Below are positions 24,059 through 32,952 of a DNA stretch of 49,780 bases, piece after piece. The translations under genes and the position numbers were made by a program. The notes under the pieces were generated by a model. The model searched no databases. It saw only the letters and a list, made by a program, of their open reading frames with translations, and was not told the origin of the DNA. Source of the stretch: Candidatus Celaenobacter antarcticus (lineage in GTDB: Bacteria > Cloacimonadota > Cloacimonadia > JGIOTU-2); NCBI GenBank assembly GCA_030765865.1, contig JAVCDK010000038.1, positions 1 to 49,780 on the forward strand. Direction: 5' to 3'. Positions within the stretch are counted from its first letter, which is position 1, and every line of letters starts with the position of its first letter.

Positions 24059-25521
24059 ATCCTGTTCTGTTAATTGTTGTACCGCTTGTACTTGCTTTTG
24101 CATTACCCTTGGTGGGTTTGATCTCAAAAAAGAATATCAAATATATTCCGGTTCTTGCTTTTCTTTTTAATTTTGTTATTTCATTACTATTAATACCTAA
24201 AGTTCTGCATCAAGCCATCATTGTAAAAATCGGTGGTTTTCTTCCTCCCTTTGGGATCAATCTGTTCGTAGGACCTGTTGGCATTTTATTTTCTACTTTG
24301 ATTGCATTAGCGGGATTATTAGTTTCCATTTACGCTTTATCATATATTAAAGAGGGTTCGAAAGAAAAATACCATATCCTTTATCTTCTACTATTAACCG
24401 GAGCAACAGGTGTAGTTCTTACAGGAGATATGTTTAATCTTTTTGTTTTTTTTGAAATTCTCTGCATTTCATCTTATGCCCTTGTGGCCTATCTCGGGAA
24501 CAAAGCGGGAATTGAATCTTCAATAAAATATCTTATTCAGGGTTCGGTTGGTTCCAGTCTCCTTTTGTTGGGTATAGGTTTACTTTACGGACAATTAGGT
24601 ACTCTTAATATGGCAGACATTGCTAACCAAATTCATTCTTCAAGTTCACCATCGATATTTGTTCCAATGGTACTTATGATAACAGGTTTAGGAGTTGAAG
24701 CAGCAATATTTCCACTTAATGCCTGGCTGCCTGATGCACACTCTTCTGCTCCTTCATCCATTAGTGCGATTCTTTCCGGTATTGCTATTGAAGTGGGGCT
24801 TTATGCTGTAATTAGAATTATATTCACAATATTTAATGCATCAAGTTTCTTGATGTTTTTCATTTTCTTAGGTGTATTAACACTTCTAATCGGTGAGATG
24901 TCTGCATTCAGTCAGAAGAATATAAAAAGAATGCTGGCTTATTCAAGTATTGGCCAAATTGGTTTAATCATGTTTGCAGTTTCGCTTAATACACAATACG
25001 GAGTAAGTGCCGGACTTTTCCAGATGATAAGTCATACTCTCGGCAAAGGGTTATTGTTTTTGGCAGCAGGATATATGATCTATCGCAGCGGTTCTATGGA
25101 TATTTCTTCTTTTGAAGGTATAGGTAAAAAAATGCCTTATACATCATTGGCTTTTACAATTGGTACTTTTTCTATTATAGGATTACCGCCGTTTATTGGA
25201 TTCGCAAGTAAATTTATGGTTATAAAAGCGGCTCTTGCAAAAGAAGGGATAATATTTACCGTTCTTATAGGACTTGCTCTTATAGGAACTATTATTGAAA
25301 GTGCGTATTTTTTCAGAGTTGTGCAGGTGATTTATTTTAAGAAAGGAAATGGAAATCAGGTAAGGAAAGAAGCTCCTATCACTGGATTAATTCCAATGTT
25401 TATATTTGCACTCTTGATAATATTTATCGGAGTTTATCCAAATTTTATAATCAAGATTTTAAATTCAGCGGCTTCAGAGCTTCTTAATCGAATAGACTAC
25501 ATAAGGAGTGTTTTAGGATGA
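24052..25521 (+). CDS. mnhD: Mrp-type antiporter subunit D, NuoN/L-like (complex A)
   Basis: A 489-residue protein with about 14 hydrophobic helices and the proton-conducting subunit signature (FPLNAWLPDAHSSAPSSISA, about 222-241), together with the GEMSAFSQKNIKRMLAYSS segment. One of two antiporter-like channel subunits in complex A. Adjacent genes overlap by 4-7 bases. Confidence 0.93.
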   Translation: MVNPVLLIVVPLVLAFALPLVGLISKKNIKYIPVLAFLFNFVISLLLIPKVLHQAIIVKIGGFLPPFGINLFVGPVGILFSTLIALAGLLVSIYALSYIKEGSKEKYHILYLLLLTGATGVVLTGDMFNLFVFFEILCISSYALVAYLGNKAGIESSIKYLIQGSVGSSLLLLGIGLLYGQLGTLNMADIANQIHSSSSPSIFVPMVLMITGLGVEAAIFPLNAWLPDAHSSAPSSISAILSGIAIEVGLYAVIRIIFTIFNASSFLMFFIFLGVLTLLIGEMSAFSQKNIKRMLAYSSIGQIGLIMFAVSLNTQYGVSAGLFQMISHTLGKGLLFLAAGYMIYRSGSMDISSFEGIGKKMPYTSLAFTIGTFSIIGLPPFIGFASKFMVIKAALAKEGIIFTVLIGLALIGTIIESAYFFRVVQVIYFKKGNGNQVRKEAPITGLIPMFIFALLIIFIGVYPNFIIKILNSAASELLNRIDYIRSVLG

Positions 25522-27377
25522 CTTTGGAACTTTTACTTATAGTTGCTTTTGGCGGTGCATTTCTTACATATTTTTTAGGCAAGATTTCCTCTAGTCTTAG
25601 GAATGGTTTTGCAGTACTCAATGCATTAGCATTAGTGGTTATGACTGCTTTTTTATACGGTCAAACTGTGGAGAAAAATCTCCATTTCGGATTTTTAGGT
25701 ATGCCATTTGTCCTGAGAATAAATATGCTCTCATGGTTCTTTGCTATTACAATTGTTGGTATTGGTCTATTATCAATTATTTATTCTCTTAAATATATAG
25801 AAAATGGGAAAAAGTTGGATTTTTATTATTTTACGACATTACTTATTAATGCCAGTATGTTGGGAACTGTAATTTGTGGTGATTTAATATCATTTTATAT
25901 GTTCTGGGAGATAATGAGTTGGAGCACTTATCTGTTAATAAGTTACAAGGGGGGGGACAAGGCACTTTTTGCTGGAATAAAATATATAATTATGTCAATT
26001 ATTGGATCACTTGCGATGCTTGTTGGTATTATTAGTTTATATACTCATTTTGGGACTCTGGAGATATCAACCTTAGCTATCCAGATACAAGGTGCTTCCC
26101 TAAATTATATTCTCTTCATTTTAATTATGTTCTCTACGGCTTTTATAATTATTAATGCGTTTTGGCCCCTCCATATCTGGCTTCCTGATGCACATGCAGA
26201 AGCTGTATCCCCATTTTCATCAATACTTTCTGCGGTATTAGTAAGAAAAGGTATGTATGGACTCTATCTGTTTATGTATGTTATATTGGGATTAAATATT
26301 CTGAATAGATTAAAATTCGGTTTCATAAGTTTTACTGGAGTATTTTGCTGGATAGGAGCTATTACCATAGTATTTGCAGCATTAACTGCTTTATTACAAA
26401 ATGATTCTAAGAGAATTCTTGCATGGAGTACTGTCGGACAAGGTGGTTATATGATTTTAGGGGTTGCTTTTGTAACTCCTTTGGGAATGGCAGGTGGTAC
26501 ATTTCATATTCTAAATCACTGTATTTATATAGCCTTACTTTTTTTTGTCGCTGGAGCCATTGAATACCGAACCGGAGGTATTAGAGACTTAAATTCACTT
26601 GGTGGTTTGATTAAAAAGATGCCTGTAACTTTTATAGGAGGTTTAGTCGGCATATTTGGTTTAATTGGCTTGCCGTTGACTAATGGTTTCGTTTCAAAAT
26701 GGTTAATATATAAAACATTAATACTTGGAAATCGTCCATTTTTAGCTTTCGCTGCATTTCTGGGTACATGGGGTACTGTTTTATATGGATACAAATTTAT
26801 TCATAATATATTTTTAGGACAGTTACCCGAAAAGTATAAAAATATTAAAGAAGTTCCTTTTACGATGCGAATACCAATAATTATATTAACAATATTGGTT
26901 TTTTTATTTGGCATACTTCCTGGTATTCCTCTAAAAGTAATTAATGCTATTGGTATTTCTTTAGGTTTTGAATCATTAGATGTTACATTATGGGGGATTG
27001 CTTCAGAAACTGGTACATTGAATACTATAAATATTTTTGCTGCAATACTAATCGTTGGAATAATCATTTGGTTAATTTTTAAAGCAGGTAGAAAAGCTCC
27101 CAAAGTTGACCAATATGATAATTATGCTGCTGGTTCAGCTATCCCCAAAAATAAATATAACTACACAGTTGATTATTATTATCCCTTTACTAAAATGATT
27201 TCTCCTTACCTCAAGGATATTTTTGATCTATTTTACACGAAGATTGCAAACACAGTACAGAAACTCTGCAATAGCACAAGAAAAATTTACACTGGATATG
27301 TTGGTAGTTATGTAATGTATATCGTTCTGTTTTTGGCTATACTGATTTTAGTACAATTAAAATGGGGTGTATTCTAA
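25518..27377 (+). CDS. Second antiporter-like subunit, NuoL/MbhH-like (complex A)
   Basis: A 619-residue polytopic protein with PLHIWLPDAHAEAVSPFSSI and ALLQNDSKRILAWSTVGQGG. A C-terminal extension of about 120 residues ends in a further helix (VMYIVLFLAILILVQL). It is homologous to NuoL/NuoM and MbhH and should conduct ions next to the NuoH-like subunit. It overlaps mnhD by 4 bases and the NuoH-like gene by one base. Confidence 0.92.
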   Translation: MTLELLLIVAFGGAFLTYFLGKISSSLRNGFAVLNALALVVMTAFLYGQTVEKNLHFGFLGMPFVLRINMLSWFFAITIVGIGLLSIIYSLKYIENGKKLDFYYFTTLLINASMLGTVICGDLISFYMFWEIMSWSTYLLISYKGGDKALFAGIKYIIMSIIGSLAMLVGIISLYTHFGTLEISTLAIQIQGASLNYILFILIMFSTAFIIINAFWPLHIWLPDAHAEAVSPFSSILSAVLVRKGMYGLYLFMYVILGLNILNRLKFGFISFTGVFCWIGAITIVFAALTALLQNDSKRILAWSTVGQGGYMILGVAFVTPLGMAGGTFHILNHCIYIALLFFVAGAIEYRTGGIRDLNSLGGLIKKMPVTFIGGLVGIFGLIGLPLTNGFVSKWLIYKTLILGNRPFLAFAAFLGTWGTVLYGYKFIHNIFLGQLPEKYKNIKEVPFTMRIPIIILTILVFLFGILPGIPLKVINAIGISLGFESLDVTLWGIASETGTLNTINIFAAILIVGIIIWLIFKAGRKAPKVDQYDNYAAGSAIPKNKYNYTVDYYYPFTKMISPYLKDIFDLFYTKIANTVQKLCNSTRKIYTGYVGSYVMYIVLFLAILILVQLKWGVF

Positions 27378-28312
27378 TGCAAATTTCGGAATTTATTCTA
27401 TCACCACTTTTAGCTTTGATTATTGGTATATTCTTTTTAGGTTTAGCAAGAAAGATAATGGCAAGAATACATTGGCGTTATGGTCCTCCCATTACTCAAC
27501 CAGTTATAGATATTATCAGGATGTTCAGTCAAAAAGCAATAAGTCATGGATCAATATTCAATTTTGGATTAATTTTTTCGTTAACAGGATCTATTGTTGT
27601 CATCTTATTTCTTCCAATCGGGAAAATGTGTCCATTAAGTTCTGGGGGTTTATTGGTAATATTGTATCTTATGCTTTTAGCTCCTTTAGGAATAGCACTA
27701 AGCAGTGGTGAAGCAGCTAATCCTAATTCCAGTATCGGAGTATCAAGAAAATTTCTTCTGGCTCTGGGATATGAGGTTCCGTTTCTGCTTATTCTTCTTG
27801 CAGTTATGGCACATTATCATACTATTTCATTAATTGAAATAGTGAGAATACAAGCAAATACAGGATGGTCTTTTGGTTCTTTACCTTTGGTATTATCTGG
27901 GATTGCTTATTTTTTGATACTTCCAGCTATATTAGGTATGAGACCTTTTGAAATTTCGGGCGCAGCTCAGGAAATTTCTTCAGGTCCAAAGGTAGAATTT
28001 GGCGGAAAATTTTTAGCTTTTTCTACAATACAACATGCCTTACATGAATTTATTGGTATTTCGCTTTTTGTAAATCTATTTCTTGGAGGTTGGGATTTGT
28101 TTGGGATTTTAGAACCCATCTCAAATACAATATGGGGTATTATTTTGGGGATAATCATTTTCTTAATAAAAATGGTAATAATATTTATTATAGAACTTTT
28201 TATAAATGCAGTGTTTCCCCGCTTCAGAATTGAGCAAGCAATGAAATATTTATGGAAATGGCCTACATTATTATCTTTTATCGGGCTTCTTATAGTAGTT
28301 TTATTTAATTAA
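27377..28312 (+). CDS. NuoH/EchB/MbhM-like membrane subunit (complex A)
   Basis: A 311-residue protein with about eight helices that anchors the hydrophilic arm. MARIHWRYGPPITQPVIDI and GMRPFEISGAAQEISSGPKV match the quinone/coupling-site loops of this family. The ATG at 27377 was preferred over 27362 because the family starts at MQISEF and GGGGTG lies 8 bases upstream. It overlaps the previous stop by one base. Confidence 0.92.
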   Translation: MQISEFILSPLLALIIGIFFLGLARKIMARIHWRYGPPITQPVIDIIRMFSQKAISHGSIFNFGLIFSLTGSIVVILFLPIGKMCPLSSGGLLVILYLMLLAPLGIALSSGEAANPNSSIGVSRKFLLALGYEVPFLLILLAVMAHYHTISLIEIVRIQANTGWSFGSLPLVLSGIAYFLILPAILGMRPFEISGAAQEISSGPKVEFGGKFLAFSTIQHALHEFIGISLFVNLFLGGWDLFGILEPISNTIWGIILGIIIFLIKMVIIFIIELFINAVFPRFRIEQAMKYLWKWPTLLSFIGLLIVVLFN

Positions 28313-28330
28313 CAATTAAAGGTAATTTAT

Positions 28331-28888
28331 ATGGATAGAAATAAAATTAGTAAATGGTTGAAAAATCCCGGTAAAATGGCACACAAATATTCATTTCATG
28401 TTGTATATTTTTGTACGGGATGTGGAATTATTGAAATCCCACCTTCTATCACTGCAAGATGGGATGCAGAACGATTTGGTATAATACCCGTAGCTACACC
28501 CAGACAGGCAAACCTGTTTTTAATTACAGGATATGTTTCAACAAAAACATTAAAAGCAATCATAAGAACTTACGAGCAAATGCCTGACCCTAAATATACG
28601 GTTGCATTAGGTTCCTGTCCCATAAATGGTGGAATGTACTATGATTCCTATAATACTATCACAAGCTTGGATAAGTACATTCCTGTAGATGGTTATATCG
28701 CAGGCTGTATGCCACGCCCGGAAGCAATATTTATTGGAGTTACTCATTTATGGAAGTTGATCGATATGGATAAAGCTGACGGATATAAAAGATACAGAGA
28801 AGATTATGTGCATTACCGTGCAAACCAGGAACAACTTTTTGGTGAGTTGGAATGGCCTCCATTATTCATAAAGGAAATAGTAAAATGA
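28331..28888 (+). CDS. NuoB/MbhJ-like small subunit with 4Fe-4S cluster (complex A)
   Basis: A 185-residue subunit carrying the proximal cluster, with cysteines C28 and C31 (FCTGCGIIEI), C96 (GSCPINGG) and C126 (AGCMPRPE). The residues NGGMYYDSYN resemble complex I and group 4 hydrogenase small subunits. All cluster ligands are present, so electron transfer to the large-subunit interface should be intact even though the large subunit has no [NiFe] site. It overlaps the next gene by 4 bases (ATGA). Confidence 0.92.
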   Translation: MDRNKISKWLKNPGKMAHKYSFHVVYFCTGCGIIEIPPSITARWDAERFGIIPVATPRQANLFLITGYVSTKTLKAIIRTYEQMPDPKYTVALGSCPINGGMYYDSYNTITSLDKYIPVDGYIAGCMPRPEAIFIGVTHLWKLIDMDKADGYKRYREDYVHYRANQEQLFGELEWPPLFIKEIVK

Positions 28889-29406
28889 CTGATTTAAAGC
28901 AAATGCTTTTATCCGGGTTTGACGATATTAATATCAATATTCCTGAAGATAACAGAATGGTTGTAAGTACAAAAAAAGAAAGTGTATTATCAATATTAAT
29001 CTATCTGAAAAAATTTGGATATAACCATTTTGCACTTGTTTCTTGTAATGATTGGATTGATGATAACGAGTTTGAATTAATCTATATAGTTTCTGCTTAT
29101 CAAAAAAATGACGAACAATATCAAGATATTGAAAAAAGTAGTATCATAGTAAAAACAAGAATTTCCCGAGAAAAGGCAAAGTTTATAACAATCATAGATA
29201 TTTTTGAAAATGCAGAACCTTATGAACGAGAAATCCATGAAATGTTCGGAATAAATTTTGAAGGACATCCACGATTAACACCGCTAATGCTTGAAAGAAA
29301 TTACAAGATTCCCCCTTTCAGAAAAGATTTTGATACAAATAAATATGTAGAAAACACTTTTGGAAAAATTCCTTCTATTAAAGAAAGGAAAGAAGGAAAT
29401 AAATGA
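28885..29406 (+). CDS. NuoC/MbhK-like subunit (complex A)
   Basis: A 173-residue 30-kDa-subunit homologue with the diagnostic NAEPYEREIHEMFGINFEGHP in the C-terminal half. It starts at 28885 (AAGGAAA upstream); a longer frame from 28852 lies inside the preceding gene and was rejected. It overlaps the large-subunit gene by 4 bases. Confidence 0.9.
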   Translation: MTDLKQMLLSGFDDININIPEDNRMVVSTKKESVLSILIYLKKFGYNHFALVSCNDWIDDNEFELIYIVSAYQKNDEQYQDIEKSSIIVKTRISREKAKFITIIDIFENAEPYEREIHEMFGINFEGHPRLTPLMLERNYKIPPFRKDFDTNKYVENTFGKIPSIKERKEGNK

Positions 29407-30503
29407 GAGAACTTGAATTATATTTTGGACCTCAGCATCTCGGAATGGTGGGGAACTTTAGCATAACACTCAAAGTGGAAGGTGATAGAATAATAAAAGC
29501 AAGTGCGAACCCGGGATATTTACACCGTGGATTTGAAAAACTGATGGAACAGAGAACCTGGATACAAAACTTCCCATTAGTATGCCGAATAAATGTTGTG
29601 GAACCTGATCACATGGAATTGATTTATTCCATGGGTGTGGAAAAATTGGCAGGGATTGAAGTTCCGAAAAAAGGTAAATATATCAGAAGTATCTACTGTG
29701 AGATGGCTCGAGTTGCATCACATTTATTTGGAGCATGGGCTTATGCTAATATGCTTGGCTTTGACACTGTTGCGAATTGGGCAATGTATCATAGGGATCT
29801 TCTGCTGGATATGTTCGAAGAACTTACCGGTGCAAGAGTTTATCATATTTACATACGTCCCGGTGGAGTAAGACGGGATTTTCCAGATGGATTTACTGAT
29901 AGATTAGTAAAAACATTACACAAAATCGGCGGGAAAGTACCAGATTATAATGCTCTTTTTTTTGAAAATAGATTGTTTAAAGAAAGAGCAGAAGGAATCG
30001 GAGTTGTTACACGTGAAGAAGCAATTCGTATGGGTGCTGTAGGGCATACCATAAAAGCAATTGGAATGGAGTATGACATTAGAAAAATAGAGCCCTACGC
30101 TGCATATGATCAGGTGGATTTTAATATTCCAACCAGAACTGGCGGAGATGCTTATTCTCGGCTTTTAGCAATCCGAGATGATATGATCGAAAGTGTTCAT
30201 ATGATATTCAAGCTTATAGATAAAATGCCCACTAATGGTGAGGTTTGTACTAAAACCCCAAATCCGTTCAAATGGAAAGTACCAGCCGGAGAAGCTTATG
30301 TAAGATGTGAATCATCCCGTGGTGAATTGGGACTTTACATGGTGAGTAATGGGGGAGATAAACCTTATAGAGTTCATTTTAATACACCATCGTATAATCA
30401 CGGTCTTACGGTTTTGGAAAAAGCGCTTGAAGGTGAAAGCATTGCTGATGTAGGCAATATTATGATTAGTTTGTATGTAGTACCTCCAGAAATAGATCGA
30501 TAA
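29403..30503 (+). CDS. NuoD/MbhL-like large subunit lacking [NiFe] ligands (complex A)
   Basis: A 366-residue homologue of the 49-kDa subunit of complex I and of hydrogenase large subunits (YFGPQHLGMVGNFSI, GYLHRGFEKLMEQRTW). Where hydrogenases have RICGIC it has LVCRINVV (about 59-66). The protein ends YVVPPEIDR with no DPCxxC. All but one of the [NiFe] cysteine positions are therefore lost (C61 aligns only roughly), so it cannot be an active hydrogenase. The pocket presumably serves another acceptor, as in complex I, Fpo or the Mbx/Mbs enzymes. Confidence 0.93.
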   Translation: MRELELYFGPQHLGMVGNFSITLKVEGDRIIKASANPGYLHRGFEKLMEQRTWIQNFPLVCRINVVEPDHMELIYSMGVEKLAGIEVPKKGKYIRSIYCEMARVASHLFGAWAYANMLGFDTVANWAMYHRDLLLDMFEELTGARVYHIYIRPGGVRRDFPDGFTDRLVKTLHKIGGKVPDYNALFFENRLFKERAEGIGVVTREEAIRMGAVGHTIKAIGMEYDIRKIEPYAAYDQVDFNIPTRTGGDAYSRLLAIRDDMIESVHMIFKLIDKMPTNGEVCTKTPNPFKWKVPAGEAYVRCESSRGELGLYMVSNGGDKPYRVHFNTPSYNHGLTVLEKALEGESIADVGNIMISLYVVPPEIDR

Positions 30504-30522
30504 TAAAAAAATGGAATGATAT

Positions 30523-32382
30523 ATGAATAAGACAAATTTTTTAAATCCTTTTAAGGCAATAAAATATCTTTTTGAAAAACCAAAAACACTAAGATACCCG
30601 TTTGAAACAAAAGAGATTGCTGACAGATATAGAGGATTTCATAAAAATGACTGGGATAAATGTACCGGATGCGGAAATTGCGCTGATATATGTCCTAATA
30701 AAGCTATCATTATGGTTAAAATTGATGAACTGATAGCAAAACCGGAAGAAGGCATGAAAGATGAAAGGCCTCAATTAGATTATGGAAGGTGCTGTTTCTG
30801 TGGTTTGTGCGTTGATATTTGTCCACCCGGATCCCTATCTCTCACTAAAGATTTTTTTCATATTCATTTTGATACAGATACTTTTAAATTTATTCCAAAA
30901 GATGAAAAAAATAATAAAGAAATTTTTAAATCTGAGGATGATTATTCCATTTTTAATGCAAGCCTTTCTCACCGAAAAGAGAATTATGGAGGATTCTCCC
31001 CTGATATACGTTATGCTTTGTTTGAACCTGATAGAATAGAAATGCCTGAGATAGAACCTGATGAGCGTAAATTATCTTTTATTGAGCAGGTGATTGGATA
31101 TGATAAAGATCAGGCCAGAGAAGAAGCAGGGCGATGTTTGGAATGTAAACTTTGTGAAGAAGCTTGTCCTGCTCATCTTAAAATATCAGATTATATTGAT
31201 GCAATATATCGCGAAGAACCAAAAGAATCACTTGAGAAAATATTTGAGGATAATCCAATTCCTTCAATCTGCGGAAGAATATGTATGGCACATTGTGAAG
31301 ATGCCTGTTCATTACATATAAGAGGAGATTCACTTGCTATCAGATGGATTAAAAGATATGCTGCTGATACTATTAAAAATTTCAAAGAAGAACTTGAGAT
31401 ACATCCAGGCAAACCTACAGGAAAGAAAATTGGTATCATAGGTGCCGGTCCAAGTGGCTTGTCATTGGCATACTTTCTACGGCTTCAAGGTCATGAAGTT
31501 GTTGTTTATGATGAATTAACTGGTGGCGGGGGAGCAATCAGAATAGGTCCACCAGCATATAGACTTCCTCTTGAGGCAATTGATAAAGATGTTAATTATA
31601 TAAAATCTTTGGGAGTTGAGTTTAATTTTAATACTAAAGTAGGAAGAGATGTAAAATTTGAAGATATATTTAAGAGTAATGATGCTGTCTTCATTGGAAT
31701 TGGAAACACAATAAGTTTTTCTACAAGAGTTCCAAATTCAGATAAATGCATATTTGCTCTTGATTTTCTAAAAGATAATAAAATTGGCGAAATGAGGAAA
31801 GTTGATAAAAATGTTATAGTCATTGGTGGTGGAAATGTAGCAATGGATGTGGCAAGAGAAACTACAAGACTTCAGCATATTCAATATCCAGGACAAGAAG
31901 TAGTAACTAAAACAGTCTCATTAGAAGATTGGGATGAATTGCCGGCTACGGATTTGGAAATAAAAGAAGCAAAAGAAGAAGGTATTAAATTTAATCCAGC
32001 TTGGGGTCCAAAAGAAGTTGTACTTGATGATAAAGGAAACATTTCTGGACTTTTATGTAAGAAAGTGAAGTCAGTGTTTGACGAAGATGGAAAATTTTCT
32101 CCTACTTTTTACGAAGAAAAGGAAAAATTTTTAGAAGGTGGTATGATAATCGAAGCAATTGGGCAAAGACCTGATTTTTCATTTCTTCCTGATGAACTGA
32201 ATAAAAAACTGGAATTCACAGAAAGAAGGAAAGTAAAAGTAGATGAAAATGGGATGACAACTATCCCCAAAATCTTTGCCGGAGGCGATATAGTTAACAT
32301 TAATTTAGATGCAGTTACAGCAATTGCAGATGCAAAAATCGCCGCAGAGGGCATAAATAAATATTTTAACAAAAATCAATAA
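30523..32382 (+). CDS. NuoI-type ferredoxin fused to GltD/NfnB-type NADPH oxidoreductase (complex A)
   Basis: A 619-residue three-part protein. Residues 1 to about 125 are a NuoI/MbhN-like ferredoxin subunit with two 4Fe-4S sites (C47/50/53/57 and C90 or 91/93/96/100); its start FKAIKYLFEKPKTLRYPF aligns with the complex B ferredoxin at 42391. Residues about 180-290 are the GltD-type cysteine domain (C205/208/211/215 and C250/254/258/262). The remainder binds FAD (GAGPSG, 306-311) and NADPH (GGGNVA, 435-440), ending GDIVNINLDAVTAIADAK. The fusion would wire an NADPH-reactive flavin directly to the membrane arm. Confidence 0.92.
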   Translation: MNKTNFLNPFKAIKYLFEKPKTLRYPFETKEIADRYRGFHKNDWDKCTGCGNCADICPNKAIIMVKIDELIAKPEEGMKDERPQLDYGRCCFCGLCVDICPPGSLSLTKDFFHIHFDTDTFKFIPKDEKNNKEIFKSEDDYSIFNASLSHRKENYGGFSPDIRYALFEPDRIEMPEIEPDERKLSFIEQVIGYDKDQAREEAGRCLECKLCEEACPAHLKISDYIDAIYREEPKESLEKIFEDNPIPSICGRICMAHCEDACSLHIRGDSLAIRWIKRYAADTIKNFKEELEIHPGKPTGKKIGIIGAGPSGLSLAYFLRLQGHEVVVYDELTGGGGAIRIGPPAYRLPLEAIDKDVNYIKSLGVEFNFNTKVGRDVKFEDIFKSNDAVFIGIGNTISFSTRVPNSDKCIFALDFLKDNKIGEMRKVDKNVIVIGGGNVAMDVARETTRLQHIQYPGQEVVTKTVSLEDWDELPATDLEIKEAKEEGIKFNPAWGPKEVVLDDKGNISGLLCKKVKSVFDEDGKFSPTFYEEKEKFLEGGMIIEAIGQRPDFSFLPDELNKKLEFTERRKVKVDENGMTTIPKIFAGGDIVNINLDAVTAIADAKIAAEGINKYFNKNQ

Positions 32383-32399
32383 CATCAAAAGGAGTTATT

Positions 32400-32786
32400 A
32401 TGCTAAAATTGTTAAAAGCAAAAGATATCATGATGAAGGAAGTAATAACTATTGGACCAGATATTCTATTAAAAAAAGCAATAAAAAAATTACTTGAGAA
32501 TGAAATTAGTAGTATGCCTGTAGTAGATGACACAGGGGAAATGGTAGGTATTATTTCTTGTGTAGATATTCTTAATTTAGCATTCGATGGTTATCTCAGT
32601 AATACAAAAGTTGAAATGGTTATGACAAAGAATGTTGTTTATTTTAAACCTGACACAAATGTAGAGGAAATTGCTTTTGCTATTTCTAAAAACCATTTCC
32701 ATAGAATACCAATTGTTAAGGATGGTAGAATAGTAGGAATTGTTTCGCGAAGAGATATTATTAAAAGTGTGCTTTCGTTTATATGA
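32400..32786 (+). CDS. Two-CBS-domain regulatory protein
   Basis: A 128-residue soluble protein consisting only of a CBS pair: KAKDIMMKEVITI...SSMPVVDDTGEMVGIIS and VEMVMTKNVVYF...FHRIPIVKDGRIVGIVSRRDI. CBS pairs bind adenylates or NAD-type ligands. AAGGAG precedes the ATG, and the gene follows the NuoI-GltD fusion by 17 bases as the last gene of the AT-rich block. It may sense energy or nucleotide state for complex A; that is inference. Confidence 0.92.
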   Translation: MLKLLKAKDIMMKEVITIGPDILLKKAIKKLLENEISSMPVVDDTGEMVGIISCVDILNLAFDGYLSNTKVEMVMTKNVVYFKPDTNVEEIAFAISKNHFHRIPIVKDGRIVGIVSRRDIIKSVLSFI

Positions 32787-32952
32787 AAATTGAATTAATT
32801 ATTAAAATCTCAATTGAGACACATAACATATATTGATGAAAAATGAAAATAAAATTTGCGAAAAAGAATAGCCACGAGATCATACCAAGAGAGTTTATCC
32901 TAAGTATTGTCAGTGTTAGCTTGTGGCATAATTACGAAGGAAAGACAGTATC
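32787..32952 (+). promoter_or_regulatory. Leader region of the hydrogenase operon
   Basis: These 166 bases separate the AT-rich block from the hydrogenase genes. They hold the perfect palindrome TCTCAATTGAGA (32808-32819) and a hairpin GCCACGAG (32871-32878) with CTTGTGGC (32920-32927), 8 pairs including one G-U and a 41-nt loop. They probably contain the promoter of the hydrogenase operon, but no -35/-10 pair stands out. Confidence 0.4.

Noticed and set aside
29403-30503. Calling complex A a second hydrogenase
   Set aside because: The CGIC and DPCxxC motifs needed for the [NiFe] centre are missing.
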